NCBI GenBank assembly: GCA_015207195.1
Contig: JADEXJ010000056.1
Coordinates: 1 to 36,170, forward strand
Direction of reading: 5' to 3'
Origin: Pleurocapsales cyanobacterium LEGE 10410
GTDB taxonomy: Bacteria; Cyanobacteriota; Cyanobacteriia; Cyanobacteriales; Xenococcaceae
DNA: 36,170 bases
This document shows positions 16,875-25,081 of the stretch, piece after piece; positions within the stretch are counted from its first letter, which is position 1, and every line of letters begins with the position of its first letter. The notes beneath the pieces were generated by a model, which worked only from the letters and a program-made list of their open reading frames with translations, did no database searches and had not been told where the DNA came from. The translations under genes were made by a program, and so were the position numbers.

Positions 16875-17627
16875 GTGGGTACATCACAGTCTCATCCTGG
16901 CTCTGGAGGTATTTCTCCGCTCGTTCCTCCCTGGGCAGATGACCAGCCACAACAAACATTACCACCGCCATCACCAGTTCGTTTTAAAGCTTTTCGTCAA
17001 GCATTCGGTAGCTTTGTTGGTTCTAGCGATGATTCCAAACTTAAGTCCGCTTTAGGTCATTACGCACGAAAAGGAACTGGAGGAGGTAGTGTAGCCACCA
17101 GAAAATTTGGCTCGACAACAAAAGCAGGTGGTGCGCTTCACGGATTTTTAACGGGTGGGAACGTTACTTTTGATGGAAACACCATTAACCTTGCGTCTCT
17201 ATCAGGTATTCCATGCGATATTGCCATCAATAAAATCTCTCAGTTATTCACCTCTAATGGAGGAGATTCGGATAAGATTGGCTTGGCGATGGATAATGCC
17301 CTCACCGAAGCTCTTGATGGAATAGCTACTTTCAACCTTAATGCAATTACTGATGATGTGATTATTAATGTGATGATTAGCTATTTATCTGAAAGCATTT
17401 TTCTACAAATAGTACAAGATGCTGGAAAAGCTTGGAATAAAGCTGAAATACCAAGTCAGATCGTCAAAGCAGAAAATGCATTACGAGAAATGATTAAAGT
17501 AACTGTAGATGGTCATTTGGCAAATCAATTAAAAGGAAATATACGTTCAATTACCGCAACAGGAATGACTCAAATCCAACGCGCTGTTATAGGTTCTGTT
17601 TGGTCAGATTGGGAGGCATATCAATGA
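16875..17627 (+). CDS. qatB: QatB, Qat system protein of unknown biochemical role
   Basis: 250 residues from a GTG at 16875, two bases after the qatA stop. The N-terminus MGTSQSHPGSGGISPLVPPW is the typical QatB opening, a short Gly/Pro-rich lead into a conserved 'PPWA'. The region AFRQAFGSFVGSSDD followed by ALGHYARKGTGGG and GALHGFLTGG also fits. The remainder is helical. QatB is required for Qat defence but has no known enzymatic motif. Its stop overlaps the qatC start (ATGA), indicating translational coupling. Confidence 0.9.
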   Translation: MGTSQSHPGSGGISPLVPPWADDQPQQTLPPPSPVRFKAFRQAFGSFVGSSDDSKLKSALGHYARKGTGGGSVATRKFGSTTKAGGALHGFLTGGNVTFDGNTINLASLSGIPCDIAINKISQLFTSNGGDSDKIGLAMDNALTEALDGIATFNLNAITDDVIINVMISYLSESIFLQIVQDAGKAWNKAEIPSQIVKAENALREMIKVTVDGHLANQLKGNIRSITATGMTQIQRAVIGSVWSDWEAYQ

Positions 17628-18934
17628 CTGTAGTTGAAATACACCATAATCCAAATCTTCTTTCACCATTTGCACCACAACTTATACCAGTGCAGATTTA
17701 TGGGAATGACGGTCGGAAACAGGGAAAAATAGCAGTTATTGGTAATCCTGTAATCGACCCTATAAAAAGATTGGGAGTTTCAATCTCAGCAATAGAATTT
17801 GACTTTTTGACATTGGCTTTAGCCGTAACTGCTGCTGACACTTTTATTCAGAGGAAGTTTTCGGCGGATGGATGGACAAGAGAGATTAATTTAGAAGTGC
17901 CGCTTTATAAACCGTTAGTTTGGAAAAACCAGAAGAATAAACTAGAACAAGCACTAAACTTTCTCAGCGGTGATTTGTGGAATATTAATATTACTGCTAG
18001 TGGGATGAAACCGCCTCAACCATATACAAAAAAACAGAGACATCGTTTAACACCTCTTAAAGGAAGAGATTGTGTGTGTCTATTTTCAGGAGGTCTTGAT
18101 AGTGCCATCGGAGCCATAGACTTGATCGAGAAAAAGCGATCTCCTTTACTAGTTAGTCACTCGTACAAGGGTGACAAATCTTACCAAGAAGATATTGCTA
18201 ATAACATTTCAGGAGACTTCTCTCGATTTTCTGTTAACGCACATCCCATATCGATTAATGGAAAAACTGACATCAGTATGCGAACAAGGAGCTTCAATTT
18301 TTTAGCATTTGGCGCAGTAGGCGCAAATGCAGTGGCTCAAATCAACAAGTTAGAAAAGGTTAATCTTTTTGTGCCAGAGAATGGATTCATATCGTTAAAT
18401 GCGCCTTTAACACCAAGAAGAATTGGCTCTCTAAGTACCAGAACAACTCATCCTTATTTTTTCCAATTGATTCAAGAGATATTTGATTCTGTAGGCATCA
18501 AGACCGAAATTGTTAATCCCTACCAATTCAAAACAAAGGGAGAGATGCTAATTGATTGTAAAGACCAAAAAGTTTTACAAAATATAGTGTCTAATACGGT
18601 ATCCTGTAGCAAGTGGAAACGAGATAAAATCCAATGTGGGAAATGCGTCCCCTGTATAATTAGAAGGTCTTCTATCTTTGTCTCAAACACTACCGAGTCT
18701 ACATCCTATAAATATCAAAACTTGCTAGCAGAAATAAAACATCCAGAACGATGTGACGATTTATTTGCTTTGATGATTGCAATTAAAAAACTTCCAACTG
18801 CCAAAATCGGTGCGTGGATTTCCAGTAGCGGTCCACTATCAAACGATCCAATTAATTGGAAACAATATAAACAGGTTTTTTCAAAAGGTATGGATGAAGT
18901 AAAGAATTTTCTGATTAAGGAAGGACTTATTTAA
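17624..18934 (+). CDS. qatC: QatC, QueC-like PP-loop ATPase
   Basis: 436 residues from the ATG at 17624, with GGGAGG upstream and a 4-bp overlap with qatB; a GTG at 17600 is in frame but less likely. Residues 1-140 form an N-terminal extension not found in housekeeping QueC. The PP-loop is SGGLDS (155-160) in the context CVCLFSGGLDSAIGAIDL. The C-terminal zinc site is SCSKW...QCGKCVPCIIRRSS, as in QueC, which makes 7-cyano-7-deazaguanine. In Qat systems this paralogue is thought to modify a nucleobase or a protein; the substrate is not evident from sequence. It overlaps qatD by one base (TAATG). Confidence 0.93.
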   Translation: MTVVEIHHNPNLLSPFAPQLIPVQIYGNDGRKQGKIAVIGNPVIDPIKRLGVSISAIEFDFLTLALAVTAADTFIQRKFSADGWTREINLEVPLYKPLVWKNQKNKLEQALNFLSGDLWNINITASGMKPPQPYTKKQRHRLTPLKGRDCVCLFSGGLDSAIGAIDLIEKKRSPLLVSHSYKGDKSYQEDIANNISGDFSRFSVNAHPISINGKTDISMRTRSFNFLAFGAVGANAVAQINKLEKVNLFVPENGFISLNAPLTPRRIGSLSTRTTHPYFFQLIQEIFDSVGIKTEIVNPYQFKTKGEMLIDCKDQKVLQNIVSNTVSCSKWKRDKIQCGKCVPCIIRRSSIFVSNTTESTSYKYQNLLAEIKHPERCDDLFALMIAIKKLPTAKIGAWISSSGPLSNDPINWKQYKQVFSKGMDEVKNFLIKEGLI

Positions 18935-19665
18935 TGATTGATATGCATTGCCATCTCGATCTTTATCCGAATTTTCAGCAAGTCATTAAACGATGTGAGA
19001 AACAAAAAATATATGTTCTATCTGTTACTACGACACCAAAAGCTTGGCATGGGACTAAAGCTATCTCTAAAAATTGCGAACGAATAAAAACGTCTTTAGG
19101 GTTACATCCGCAGCTAGCGCATGAACGTCATAAGGAAATTTATTTATTTGACGATTTTATATCGGATGCAAAATATGTCGGAGAAATTGGGCTGGACGGT
19201 AGTAAAGAGTATAAGCAGCATCAAAAAATCCAAGCAGGTATCTTTAAGCATATTTTAAACACAACGCAGAAAGCAGGGGGACGCATTATGTCGATTCATA
19301 GCCGTGCCGCAACTGACTCTGTTTTAGATTGTCTTGACCAATATAAAGATGCAGGAATTCCCATATTGCATTGGTTTACTGGAACCCAATCCCAGCTCAG
19401 AACAGCTATTGGAATAGGTTGCTGGTTTTCGATAGGACCAGCAATGTTAGCAACAAAGAAAGGTAAATTAATAGCTCAAAACATCCCAAAAGAGCGCATA
19501 CTTACAGAGACAGATGGACCATTCGCAACATTAAATAAAAAGAAATTAATGCCTTGGGACATTTCCAAAGCCATCAGTCAGTTGTCTAATCTATGGCAAA
19601 TTAGCACTGAAGAAACTGAATTAATCTTATTCTCAAATTTTAAATCGATATTGAGAGATTCGTAG
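18934..19665 (+). CDS. qatD: QatD, TatD-family metal-dependent DNase
   Basis: 243 residues. All TatD metal ligands are in place: HCH (His5 and His7), Glu84 in VGEIGLD, His122 in SIHSR, His146 in ILHWF and Asp194 in TETDGPF. The length is close to TatD/YcfH enzymes (about 260). It is the last gene of the qat operon, starting inside the qatC stop. TatD proteins are Mg-dependent DNases; in Qat the nuclease is essential for protection. The gene appears intact, so the whole operon is probably functional. Confidence 0.93.
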   Translation: MIDMHCHLDLYPNFQQVIKRCEKQKIYVLSVTTTPKAWHGTKAISKNCERIKTSLGLHPQLAHERHKEIYLFDDFISDAKYVGEIGLDGSKEYKQHQKIQAGIFKHILNTTQKAGGRIMSIHSRAATDSVLDCLDQYKDAGIPILHWFTGTQSQLRTAIGIGCWFSIGPAMLATKKGKLIAQNIPKERILTETDGPFATLNKKKLMPWDISKAISQLSNLWQISTEETELILFSNFKSILRDS

Positions 19666-19732
19666 AAGCTATGAAAGTTATTTAACCTATTTCTAAGCAG
19701 TTACTTTTTTTGCTTTTAAAGTTGCTTTTTCT

Positions 19733-20029
19733 TCACCACAATGACAATTGACCTTCACTGACTGGACTATAGCGATTCCTATGCAAATTTAGATGGCAAG
19801 CAGCACAAACAGCTTGAAGATTAGAAATTTGATTTTGTGAGGGATCGTGATTTCGATGATGCACTTGTAAAATATCAGCAGTCCATTCTGAACGATTTAA
19901 ATTATTTGGTCTTTCTCCTGGCTCGTAACATTTTTTTCCGCAGCAGGTGCATTGCCATTCGGCAGCTTTTTTTACTGATAACGCTATGCTAGTCCAATTT
20001 TCAGGGTATAGATTGGGATTTACTGGCAT
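19733..20029 (-). CDS. Small HNH-endonuclease-like protein
   Basis: 98 residues. Two zinc-knuckle pairs, CTCCGKKC (about 28-35) and CAACH (about 75-79), flank an HNH core with VHHRNHDPSQNQISNLQAVC, which has the histidine pair, the Asn and the final Cys-x2-Cys-His. Small stand-alone HNH proteins of this kind are common in cyanobacteria. It is convergent to the qat operon and close to the IS4-like element. It could be a nicking or double-strand nuclease; whether it belongs to the defence island is uncertain. Confidence 0.8.
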   Translation of the reverse strand: MPVNPNLYPENWTSIALSVKKAAEWQCTCCGKKCYEPGERPNNLNRSEWTADILQVHHRNHDPSQNQISNLQAVCAACHLNLHRNRYSPVSEGQLSLW

Positions 20030-20073
20030 TTTTACTATGGCGGGCGCTCAACAGGATTATCTTATCGTATTTG

Positions 20074-20104
20074 GCGATTGGCGAAGCCTAGCCGAAGGAA
20101 TCGC
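20074..20104. repeat. Short interspersed repeat-like inverted element
   Basis: GCGATT (20074-20079) and AATCGC (20099-20104) flank GGCGAAGCC and GCCGAAGG. This resembles the small GC-rich palindromic strings scattered in cyanobacterial genomes. It lies between the HNH gene and the small ORF. Confidence 0.35.
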
Positions 20105-20155
20105 AAGCTCTTTTTAGACAAACTAAAATAAGAAGATGACTGTCTCGCTAAAAAC

Positions 20156-20341
20156 ATGAGTATCATCACGCTTATCATCATCAATAAGTATATTCTTGCT
20201 GTTTACTATACTTCTGCAAAATGCTACAAATATTCCATCATCGATGACTACGGCATTATCTATGAGCCAGATAATATTTTCTATACCAGTGAAGCAGCAG
20301 AGCAAGAAGGGAGAGATGCTATTAATACTGTTTCTAATTAA
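20156..20341 (+). CDS. Possible small protein
   Basis: 61 residues: a hydrophobic start (MSIITLIIINKYILAVYY) followed by an acidic, tyrosine-rich part (YSIIDDYGIIYEPDNIFYTS, then EAAEQEGRDAI). The second half looks like a real small domain with strand-strand-helix character. The plus and minus frames are both open here, and no family is recognised. An IS4-like element is inserted 74 bp downstream. Confidence 0.4.
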   Translation: MSIITLIIINKYILAVYYTSAKCYKYSIIDDYGIIYEPDNIFYTSEAAEQEGRDAINTVSN

Positions 20342-20414
20342 CTTTTATTTAAGACAATTGTATCAACTGCAAATATCATGTTTAAAACCATTACCACTAC
20401 TTAGAATTGTTAAA

Positions 20415-20423
20415 GCTTGAGAG
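20415..20423. repeat. Target-site duplication GCTTGAGAG, left copy
   Basis: Nine bases identical to 21742-21750, directly abutting the left inverted repeat of the IS4-like element. Confidence 0.88.
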
Positions 20424-21741
20424 CTGGCTGCCTGACACATTTATTTGGGAGTAGCTAAATTTGCTTGCACTTTAATTCTGAAACCCTATTAAACCAAATA
20501 GCATTGTAGTATTCCCGTTTAGCCTTCACAGATGCAAAACAAGGAAGAAAGTTATGGGACAAAAGGGGGATGGGTTCAAATAAATCTCGACCTTTATGCA
20601 AAATGCCTTTAAGCCATCTAAGACCAATTTTAAGATAACTCAAACCTCTCTCCCAGTGAGGGTCAACTTGAGTTCTCAATCCTTTAAGCTCAACTGTCAT
20701 GCCATGAACGGTAGCAAAAAGAAGAGCTAAAGCTACCACTAAATATAAACGCTCTAAAGCTTGAGGATGACGAATTTTCGATTCTTCTAATTGAAATACC
20801 CCCGATTTAGAATCAAGAAAAAGCTCTTCAATACGGAATCTCAGAGCATATTGCCATAAAGTCTGAAGAGTTGGCTCTTCGTCTGTAATCACTGCCCAAG
20901 GCTCTTTTACTCCCTTTACATTGGCAAGTACCAAATTAGTTCGGCATTCTCCATCAAGCCACAGTCCAATATGATGATATAAAACTGCTTCGGACTTTGA
21001 TGGAAAGAGGTACTTCAACTCAATCGGATGTCTTCTTGCTCTATGAATAGTTACGTCACAAGGTAAGCGCAGACAATAGTGCCATTGACTAGTTCTCAGC
21101 CAACTAACCAACTGATGATTAGCAAAACCACAATCGGCTAACAGCATCACATTGGGATAGGTAGAAAGTAATCGATGTGAAAGTCTTAGCATTGTCTTGT
21201 ATTCCCCAAATGCCACTGTCGAACTTTTGTGTTCTATGACTTTCCATAAAAAAGGAACTGCTCTTTGCTCTTCCGCCACAAATGACGGAAAGATGAATCA
21301 TACAATATTGATTCCACAAAACGGTTGTATCCAAAGCTAAATAAACTTTTCGACCGTTCCATGAACTCATTGCTGCCATCACCAACGGCAGGTACAGAGA
21401 TTTAACTTTAATTCGACTGTTGTGAACAAATCTTTGCCATCTACGTTCAATACTCTGAGCTTGATTAGCACGGCTGATGACGTAAGATTCCCACTCACTA
21501 AGGTTAATTTTGCTGCTACATATCAGCGCGTTAATCATCCATGCTAAGGCTTTAAGATGACGTAAATCTCGATACTGACTGTGTTGACTCAGTAGACTTA
21601 GAAGTTGATTATAAAGAGGGGTAGAGATTGACATGGACTACGAAGCTCAAAAACGACTATTTTTAGCTTCCCATGATCGCTCTCCCTTTTTCTCTAAATG
21701 CTTTTAATTCTAACCTTCAGATACTTGTGTCAGGCAGTCAG
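20424..21741 (-). mobile_element. IS4-like insertion sequence with broken transposase
   Basis: A 1318-bp element. The left end CTGGCTGCCTGACACA and the right end read inward, CTGACTGCCTGACACA, match at 15 of 16 bases, and both are flanked by the 9-bp direct repeat GCTTGAGAG. It contains one transposase gene on the minus strand with a frameshift. The insertion lies between a small ORF and the uracil-DNA glycosylase gene and may affect expression of the latter. Confidence 0.9.
20455..21634 (-). pseudogene. IS4-like transposase, frameshifted by a 7-bp tandem duplication
   Basis: The first frame (21119-21634) has MSISTPLYNQLLSLL and the first catalytic Asp in YLALDTTVLW. The second frame (20455-21279) has the second Asp in VMLLADCGFANHQ and the Glu in RFRIEELFLDSKSG. 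The shift occurs at 21259-21272, where TGCTCTT is present twice in tandem. Removing one copy joins the frames as ...ICGGRAVPFLWKV... and gives exactly 391 codons including the stop, a normal size. The element is therefore probably inactive in its own right. Programmed frameshifting is unlikely because the cause is a simple duplication rather than a slippery run. Confidence 0.9.
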
Positions 21742-21750
21742 GCTTGAGAG
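21742..21750. repeat. Target-site duplication GCTTGAGAG, right copy
   Basis: Identical to 20415-20423 and directly abutting the right inverted repeat of the IS4-like element. Confidence 0.88.
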
Positions 21751-21809
21751 TCTTCACTAAATAGCCTAACGGCAAAATTAGCCCGATAATTATTCTGGTT
21801 AATTTTCTC

Positions 21810-22484
21810 ATGGCTAAAAAGCTGAGATCGCTTTTGGATGAAAACTTTGCGCCTATTGAATTCAACTCAAATTTAGTTTGTTCTAGCTGGCAAGAGTTGG
21901 AGACTGCTACTAACAACTGTCAGGCTTGCGAATTGTATAAAGGACGTACTCAGGTAGTGGCTGGTCGCTATAGCAAAACTAAAAATGCCGATTTGCTTAT
22001 TGTTGGTGAAGCTCCAGGACGGGTAGAAGACGAACAGGGGTTAGCTTTTGTCGGTGATTCGGGTGAATTACTGGATATTATGCTTAATTCGGTAGGCATC
22101 GAGAGTTATTACATTACCAATGTGGTGCGATGTCGCCCACCAGATAACCGTAATCCTTCCAAAGCCGAGTGCCAAAGCTGCTGGAGATTTTTACAGAGTG
22201 AAATAGCCTTAGTCAATCCTAAAGCTATCCTCTGTTTGGGCAAGGTAGCAGCAAAAACTGTTTTCGGTGGAGTGGGTAAGTTTGAGAAATTGATGCGAAG
22301 CAGACATCAGTTTTTTGAATATCCAGTTTGGGTAGCTTATCATCCAGCCTATCTTTTACGCCAACCTCAGTTAAGTCAGCACAGTCCTAAGTGGGAAACC
22401 TGGCAGGTTTTGTGTCAGGTAAAGCTTTATCTAAACGGCTTGCGCCTGGAGAGTGGCGACAAGTCGTATTTGAATAATAGATAA
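21810..22484 (+). CDS. Family 4 uracil-DNA glycosylase (Fe-S)
   Basis: 224 residues. Four cysteines at 37, 40, 108 and 124 have the C-x2-C ... C-x15-C spacing of the 4Fe-4S cluster in family 4 enzymes. Motif 1 is GEAPGRVEDEQG (66-77), followed by FVGDSGELLD, then YITNVVRCRPPDNRNP, and motif 2 is YHPAYLLR. It removes uracil from DNA in base-excision repair. The dnaN-like gene begins 8 bp after its stop, so it is probably the first gene of the replication operon; removal of uracil during plasmid replication would fit. The IS4-like element ends 68 bp upstream and could have displaced the native promoter. Confidence 0.92.
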   Translation: MAKKLRSLLDENFAPIEFNSNLVCSSWQELETATNNCQACELYKGRTQVVAGRYSKTKNADLLIVGEAPGRVEDEQGLAFVGDSGELLDIMLNSVGIESYYITNVVRCRPPDNRNPSKAECQSCWRFLQSEIALVNPKAILCLGKVAAKTVFGGVGKFEKLMRSRHQFFEYPVWVAYHPAYLLRQPQLSQHSPKWETWQVLCQVKLYLNGLRLESGDKSYLNNR

Positions 22485-22491
22485 ATATATT

Positions 22492-23688
22492 ATGGTAAGA
22501 GCTAAAAATCCTCCTAAGTCTTCTACTGCCAAAAGTAAAAAGAATGGGTGTACGCTGACTGTAAAACCCAAAGTGTTATTGAGTAATCTGATGCTGCTCA
22601 ATGCTGCGGTGACTAGTAATCAACAGGGATTAGATCGCTTGAATATTGAAGTTGGTAATAGTCAAAGTATCTTCAGCGTTGGCGGAGATATTGGCGTTAG
22701 AATTACCCATAAAGCCAACAAAACTTCTAATTCCCCGACCGTACAGGTAAGTTGTCGGCAGCTCAAAAATTATGCTGGGGCATTAGATAACTCCAATCAC
22801 AAATTACACCTATCTCCCGAACAGGTGACAATCTCCAACCAGCAACAGACTTATCAACACAGTCTTATTACCTATAAGGATGTAATTCCAGAGCATAATG
22901 CAGATTTTACTGCCGTGGCGCGTGTCAAAGCTTCAGAATTCAAACAGGCTTTGGATCGGGTTGCTCCTTTCACCGATAGCGACATTAAAAATATCGTCAG
23001 TGGCATTTGCCTTCAGCTTAGATCGGTGTCGGCTGAGTCAGAAGAGGATTCTGCTTTGGAATTAACGGTAACGGGTATCTCAGAACCAGGAATGGGACAT
23101 ATTACCTTAAAGGTGGATTCAGTAGAAACTGATGATATGAGCGCAATAGACGATCTCGTTTTGGTTTTGCCAAAAAGGGCTGCGACTTTTATTGCCAATA
23201 ATGCCGATGACTTTACTTTGTCTATTGCTGAAAAGTCAGTCAGATTTGGTTGGGGAAATGTTGAATGTACCGTGCAGACTCTCAAAGGTAAGTTTCCTGA
23301 CTTGGAAAAGATTAAAGCATCAGTCTCTGAAAATGATACTTCAGTAGAGTTTAATCGAAGTGAATTACAGGCAGCTTTAAAACGACATCAGGTAGCATCT
23401 TCTGAGATTGAGTTTAGGATTGAAGGTGAAGAATGCACTCTGATTCAATCTACCGAGGCAGGTAGCGGTGCGGAAAATATCTACTGTAGTAATGATGATG
23501 CTAAAGAACCCATCAAACTTAGTTTGCCAATTGATTATCTCGTTAAGGTAGTCGCTTCGGTCAAATCAGAAGTAGTCGGGCTTCAGTTAAATTTAGTACC
23601 TGAAGAGGGTGAAGACGTAGCCTGCAACAATATTCTGGTCGAGGATGATGATGCTCTATATTGCTTGACTCAACTGGTTTCAGAGTGA
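22492..23688 (+). CDS. dnaN: DnaN-like sliding clamp (DNA polymerase III beta)
   Basis: 398 residues, close to the usual 365-390, with a basic 20-residue N-terminal extension. It shows the divergent but recognisable clamp pattern: VLLSNLMLLNAAVTSN at the start, FSVGGDIGVRI, FTAVARVKASEFKQALDRVAPFT in the middle domain, GKFPDLEKI, and a C-terminal LYCLTQLV at the place of the usual YLIMPMRL. It encircles DNA and tethers the polymerase. It is considerably diverged from the cyanobacterial chromosomal type in acidic insertions such as VSAESEEDSA. It sits between the glycosylase and dnaX-like genes, which supports the call. Confidence 0.8.
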   Translation: MVRAKNPPKSSTAKSKKNGCTLTVKPKVLLSNLMLLNAAVTSNQQGLDRLNIEVGNSQSIFSVGGDIGVRITHKANKTSNSPTVQVSCRQLKNYAGALDNSNHKLHLSPEQVTISNQQQTYQHSLITYKDVIPEHNADFTAVARVKASEFKQALDRVAPFTDSDIKNIVSGICLQLRSVSAESEEDSALELTVTGISEPGMGHITLKVDSVETDDMSAIDDLVLVLPKRAATFIANNADDFTLSIAEKSVRFGWGNVECTVQTLKGKFPDLEKIKASVSENDTSVEFNRSELQAALKRHQVASSEIEFRIEGEECTLIQSTEAGSGAENIYCSNDDAKEPIKLSLPIDYLVKVVASVKSEVVGLQLNLVPEEGEDVACNNILVEDDDALYCLTQLVSE

Positions 23689-23723
23689 TCGTTAGTCCTG
23701 TCGGACGGGTGGAGTGAATAAAA

Positions 23724-23749
23724 GTACTCGGATCTTGTGATCTGAGTAC
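23724..23749 (+). terminator. Hairpin between dnaN-like and dnaX-like genes
   Basis: GTACTCGGATC, loop TTGT, then GATCTGAGTAC form an 11-bp stem with one G-T pair. No clear T-run follows directly, so it may be an attenuator or an mRNA-stabilising structure rather than a true terminator. It lies 20 bp before the dnaX-like start. Confidence 0.5.
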
Positions 23750-23768
23750 GGCAATAGATTTTTGACCT

Positions 23769-24998
23769 ATGAATTTACCAATAAAATATCGACCGATTGA
23801 ATTTGCTCAGGTAGTTGGGCAACAAGTAGCTGTGGCGATCGCTCAAGCAAGTTTAGCGCAAACTCCGTTACAAACTACTTTTCTGCTGGTAGGGGCTTCT
23901 GGTTCTGGCAAGACTACCTTAGCTAGAATCATGGCTAGAAGTTTGAACTGTAAGGAAAAGCTAGGAGTCGAACCCTGTAATCAGTGTAGTAGCTGTCTGA
24001 GTCATCTAAATGATAACCATTTAGCGATAAATGAGATCAATGGTGCGGACAAAAACGGAGTAGACGATGTACGAGGCATTATTGAACGGTGTCAGATTAA
24101 CACCCTTGATTCAAAATACCGCATCTTTATCGTCGATGAGTGCCATCAAATGAGCAAGCCAGCCCAGAATGCCATGCTCAAACTGTTAGAAGATCCTCCT
24201 CAAGACACAATCTTTATTCTCTGCACTACTGAAGAGGATAAATTACTCGAAACCATCCGTTCGCGGGCAAGGATTCTGCGATTCCATACCGTACCTCGCG
24301 ATCTCGTGACAGGGTATTTGCTTAATGTTGCTTACCATGAAGGAATTTCCCTGACAGAACAGGAAGCACAAAGAATTTACGAGTATAACAAAGGCTCGAT
24401 TAGACAATCATTACAGACTTTGGGAACAGTTAGCGATCGCGTGTCAGTTGCCGATCTTTGTCCTCAAATTGCGAGGGAAGAACTACAGAGTTTGTTTATT
24501 GCTTTTGAAAATAAAGACTATTTAGAAATCGATCGCATTTTGCAAAAAGTTTATCAACAAGGATTTTATCCCAAACAATTGCTTATAGATTTGGTGGATC
24601 TAGCAATTGAGATTATGGCTATGCCTGAAACCAGTTCCCATTTTGTCAGTAATGCTAATCGAATCTTGTCAGTAATCATTCCCAGTATTAGTAAGTTAGG
24701 TAATAGTTCCAATGCTCAAACTAACTGTCGCTTAACTTTGTATCATGCTCTAACAGTTTGGCAACCATTAGAGAATAAAGAAACGGTTGAAGCGACTCAG
24801 GCAATAGATGTCTCTTCCTTTCAAGCACCTCAGTCGTTACCTGATGAATTAGCTAACCAGGCGCAGACTCAACCTCAATTATCTCAGGGTTTGCAAATTG
24901 GTTCTGCAACCTACGCGAGTCAGTTGTTGTCCTCTTCCATTTCTGTACCGCTACATCAGTTTGCAATTCCTACGGGACATAGACCATATAACCCTTAA
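23769..24998 (+). CDS. dnaX: DnaX-like clamp-loader ATPase (gamma/tau)
   Basis: 409 residues. The opening LPIKYRPIEFAQVVGQ is the DnaX signature. Walker A is GASGSGKTT (42-50), zinc ligands are Cys61, Cys70, Cys73 and Cys76, Walker B is VDECH (122-126), sensor 1 is LCTTEED, and the arginine finger is in SRARILRF (usually SRC, here the Cys is Ala). The length matches the gamma form; the tau-specific C-terminus that binds the polymerase and helicase is absent. It loads the sliding clamp using ATP. It sits between the clamp gene and the delta-like gene, each separated by a hairpin. Confidence 0.92.
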   Translation: MNLPIKYRPIEFAQVVGQQVAVAIAQASLAQTPLQTTFLLVGASGSGKTTLARIMARSLNCKEKLGVEPCNQCSSCLSHLNDNHLAINEINGADKNGVDDVRGIIERCQINTLDSKYRIFIVDECHQMSKPAQNAMLKLLEDPPQDTIFILCTTEEDKLLETIRSRARILRFHTVPRDLVTGYLLNVAYHEGISLTEQEAQRIYEYNKGSIRQSLQTLGTVSDRVSVADLCPQIAREELQSLFIAFENKDYLEIDRILQKVYQQGFYPKQLLIDLVDLAIEIMAMPETSSHFVSNANRILSVIIPSISKLGNSSNAQTNCRLTLYHALTVWQPLENKETVEATQAIDVSSFQAPQSLPDELANQAQTQPQLSQGLQIGSATYASQLLSSSISVPLHQFAIPTGHRPYNP

Positions 24999-25020
24999 CA
25001 ATTAAAGAAAGTGACCAGTC

Positions 25021-25049
25021 ACCAGTCACAAACATTATTTGTGACTGGT
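25021..25049 (+). terminator. Hairpin between dnaX-like and holA-like genes
   Basis: ACCAGTCACAAA and TTTGTGACTGGT pair perfectly over 12 bp around CATTA. A partial direct copy (ACCAGTCAC) precedes it. It starts 22 bp after the dnaX-like stop. There is no long T-run; terminator or attenuator. Confidence 0.55.
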
Positions 25050-25081
25050 TGCTAAATATTAAATTAAATATTTTTAATCTC

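Noticed and set aside
16873-17055. 60-codon plus-strand frame at the start of qatB
   Set aside because: Out of frame with qatB, which has the family-specific N-terminus.
20123-20305. 60-codon minus-strand frame opposite the small ORF at 20156-20341
   Set aside because: No features; the plus-strand product has a more protein-like composition.
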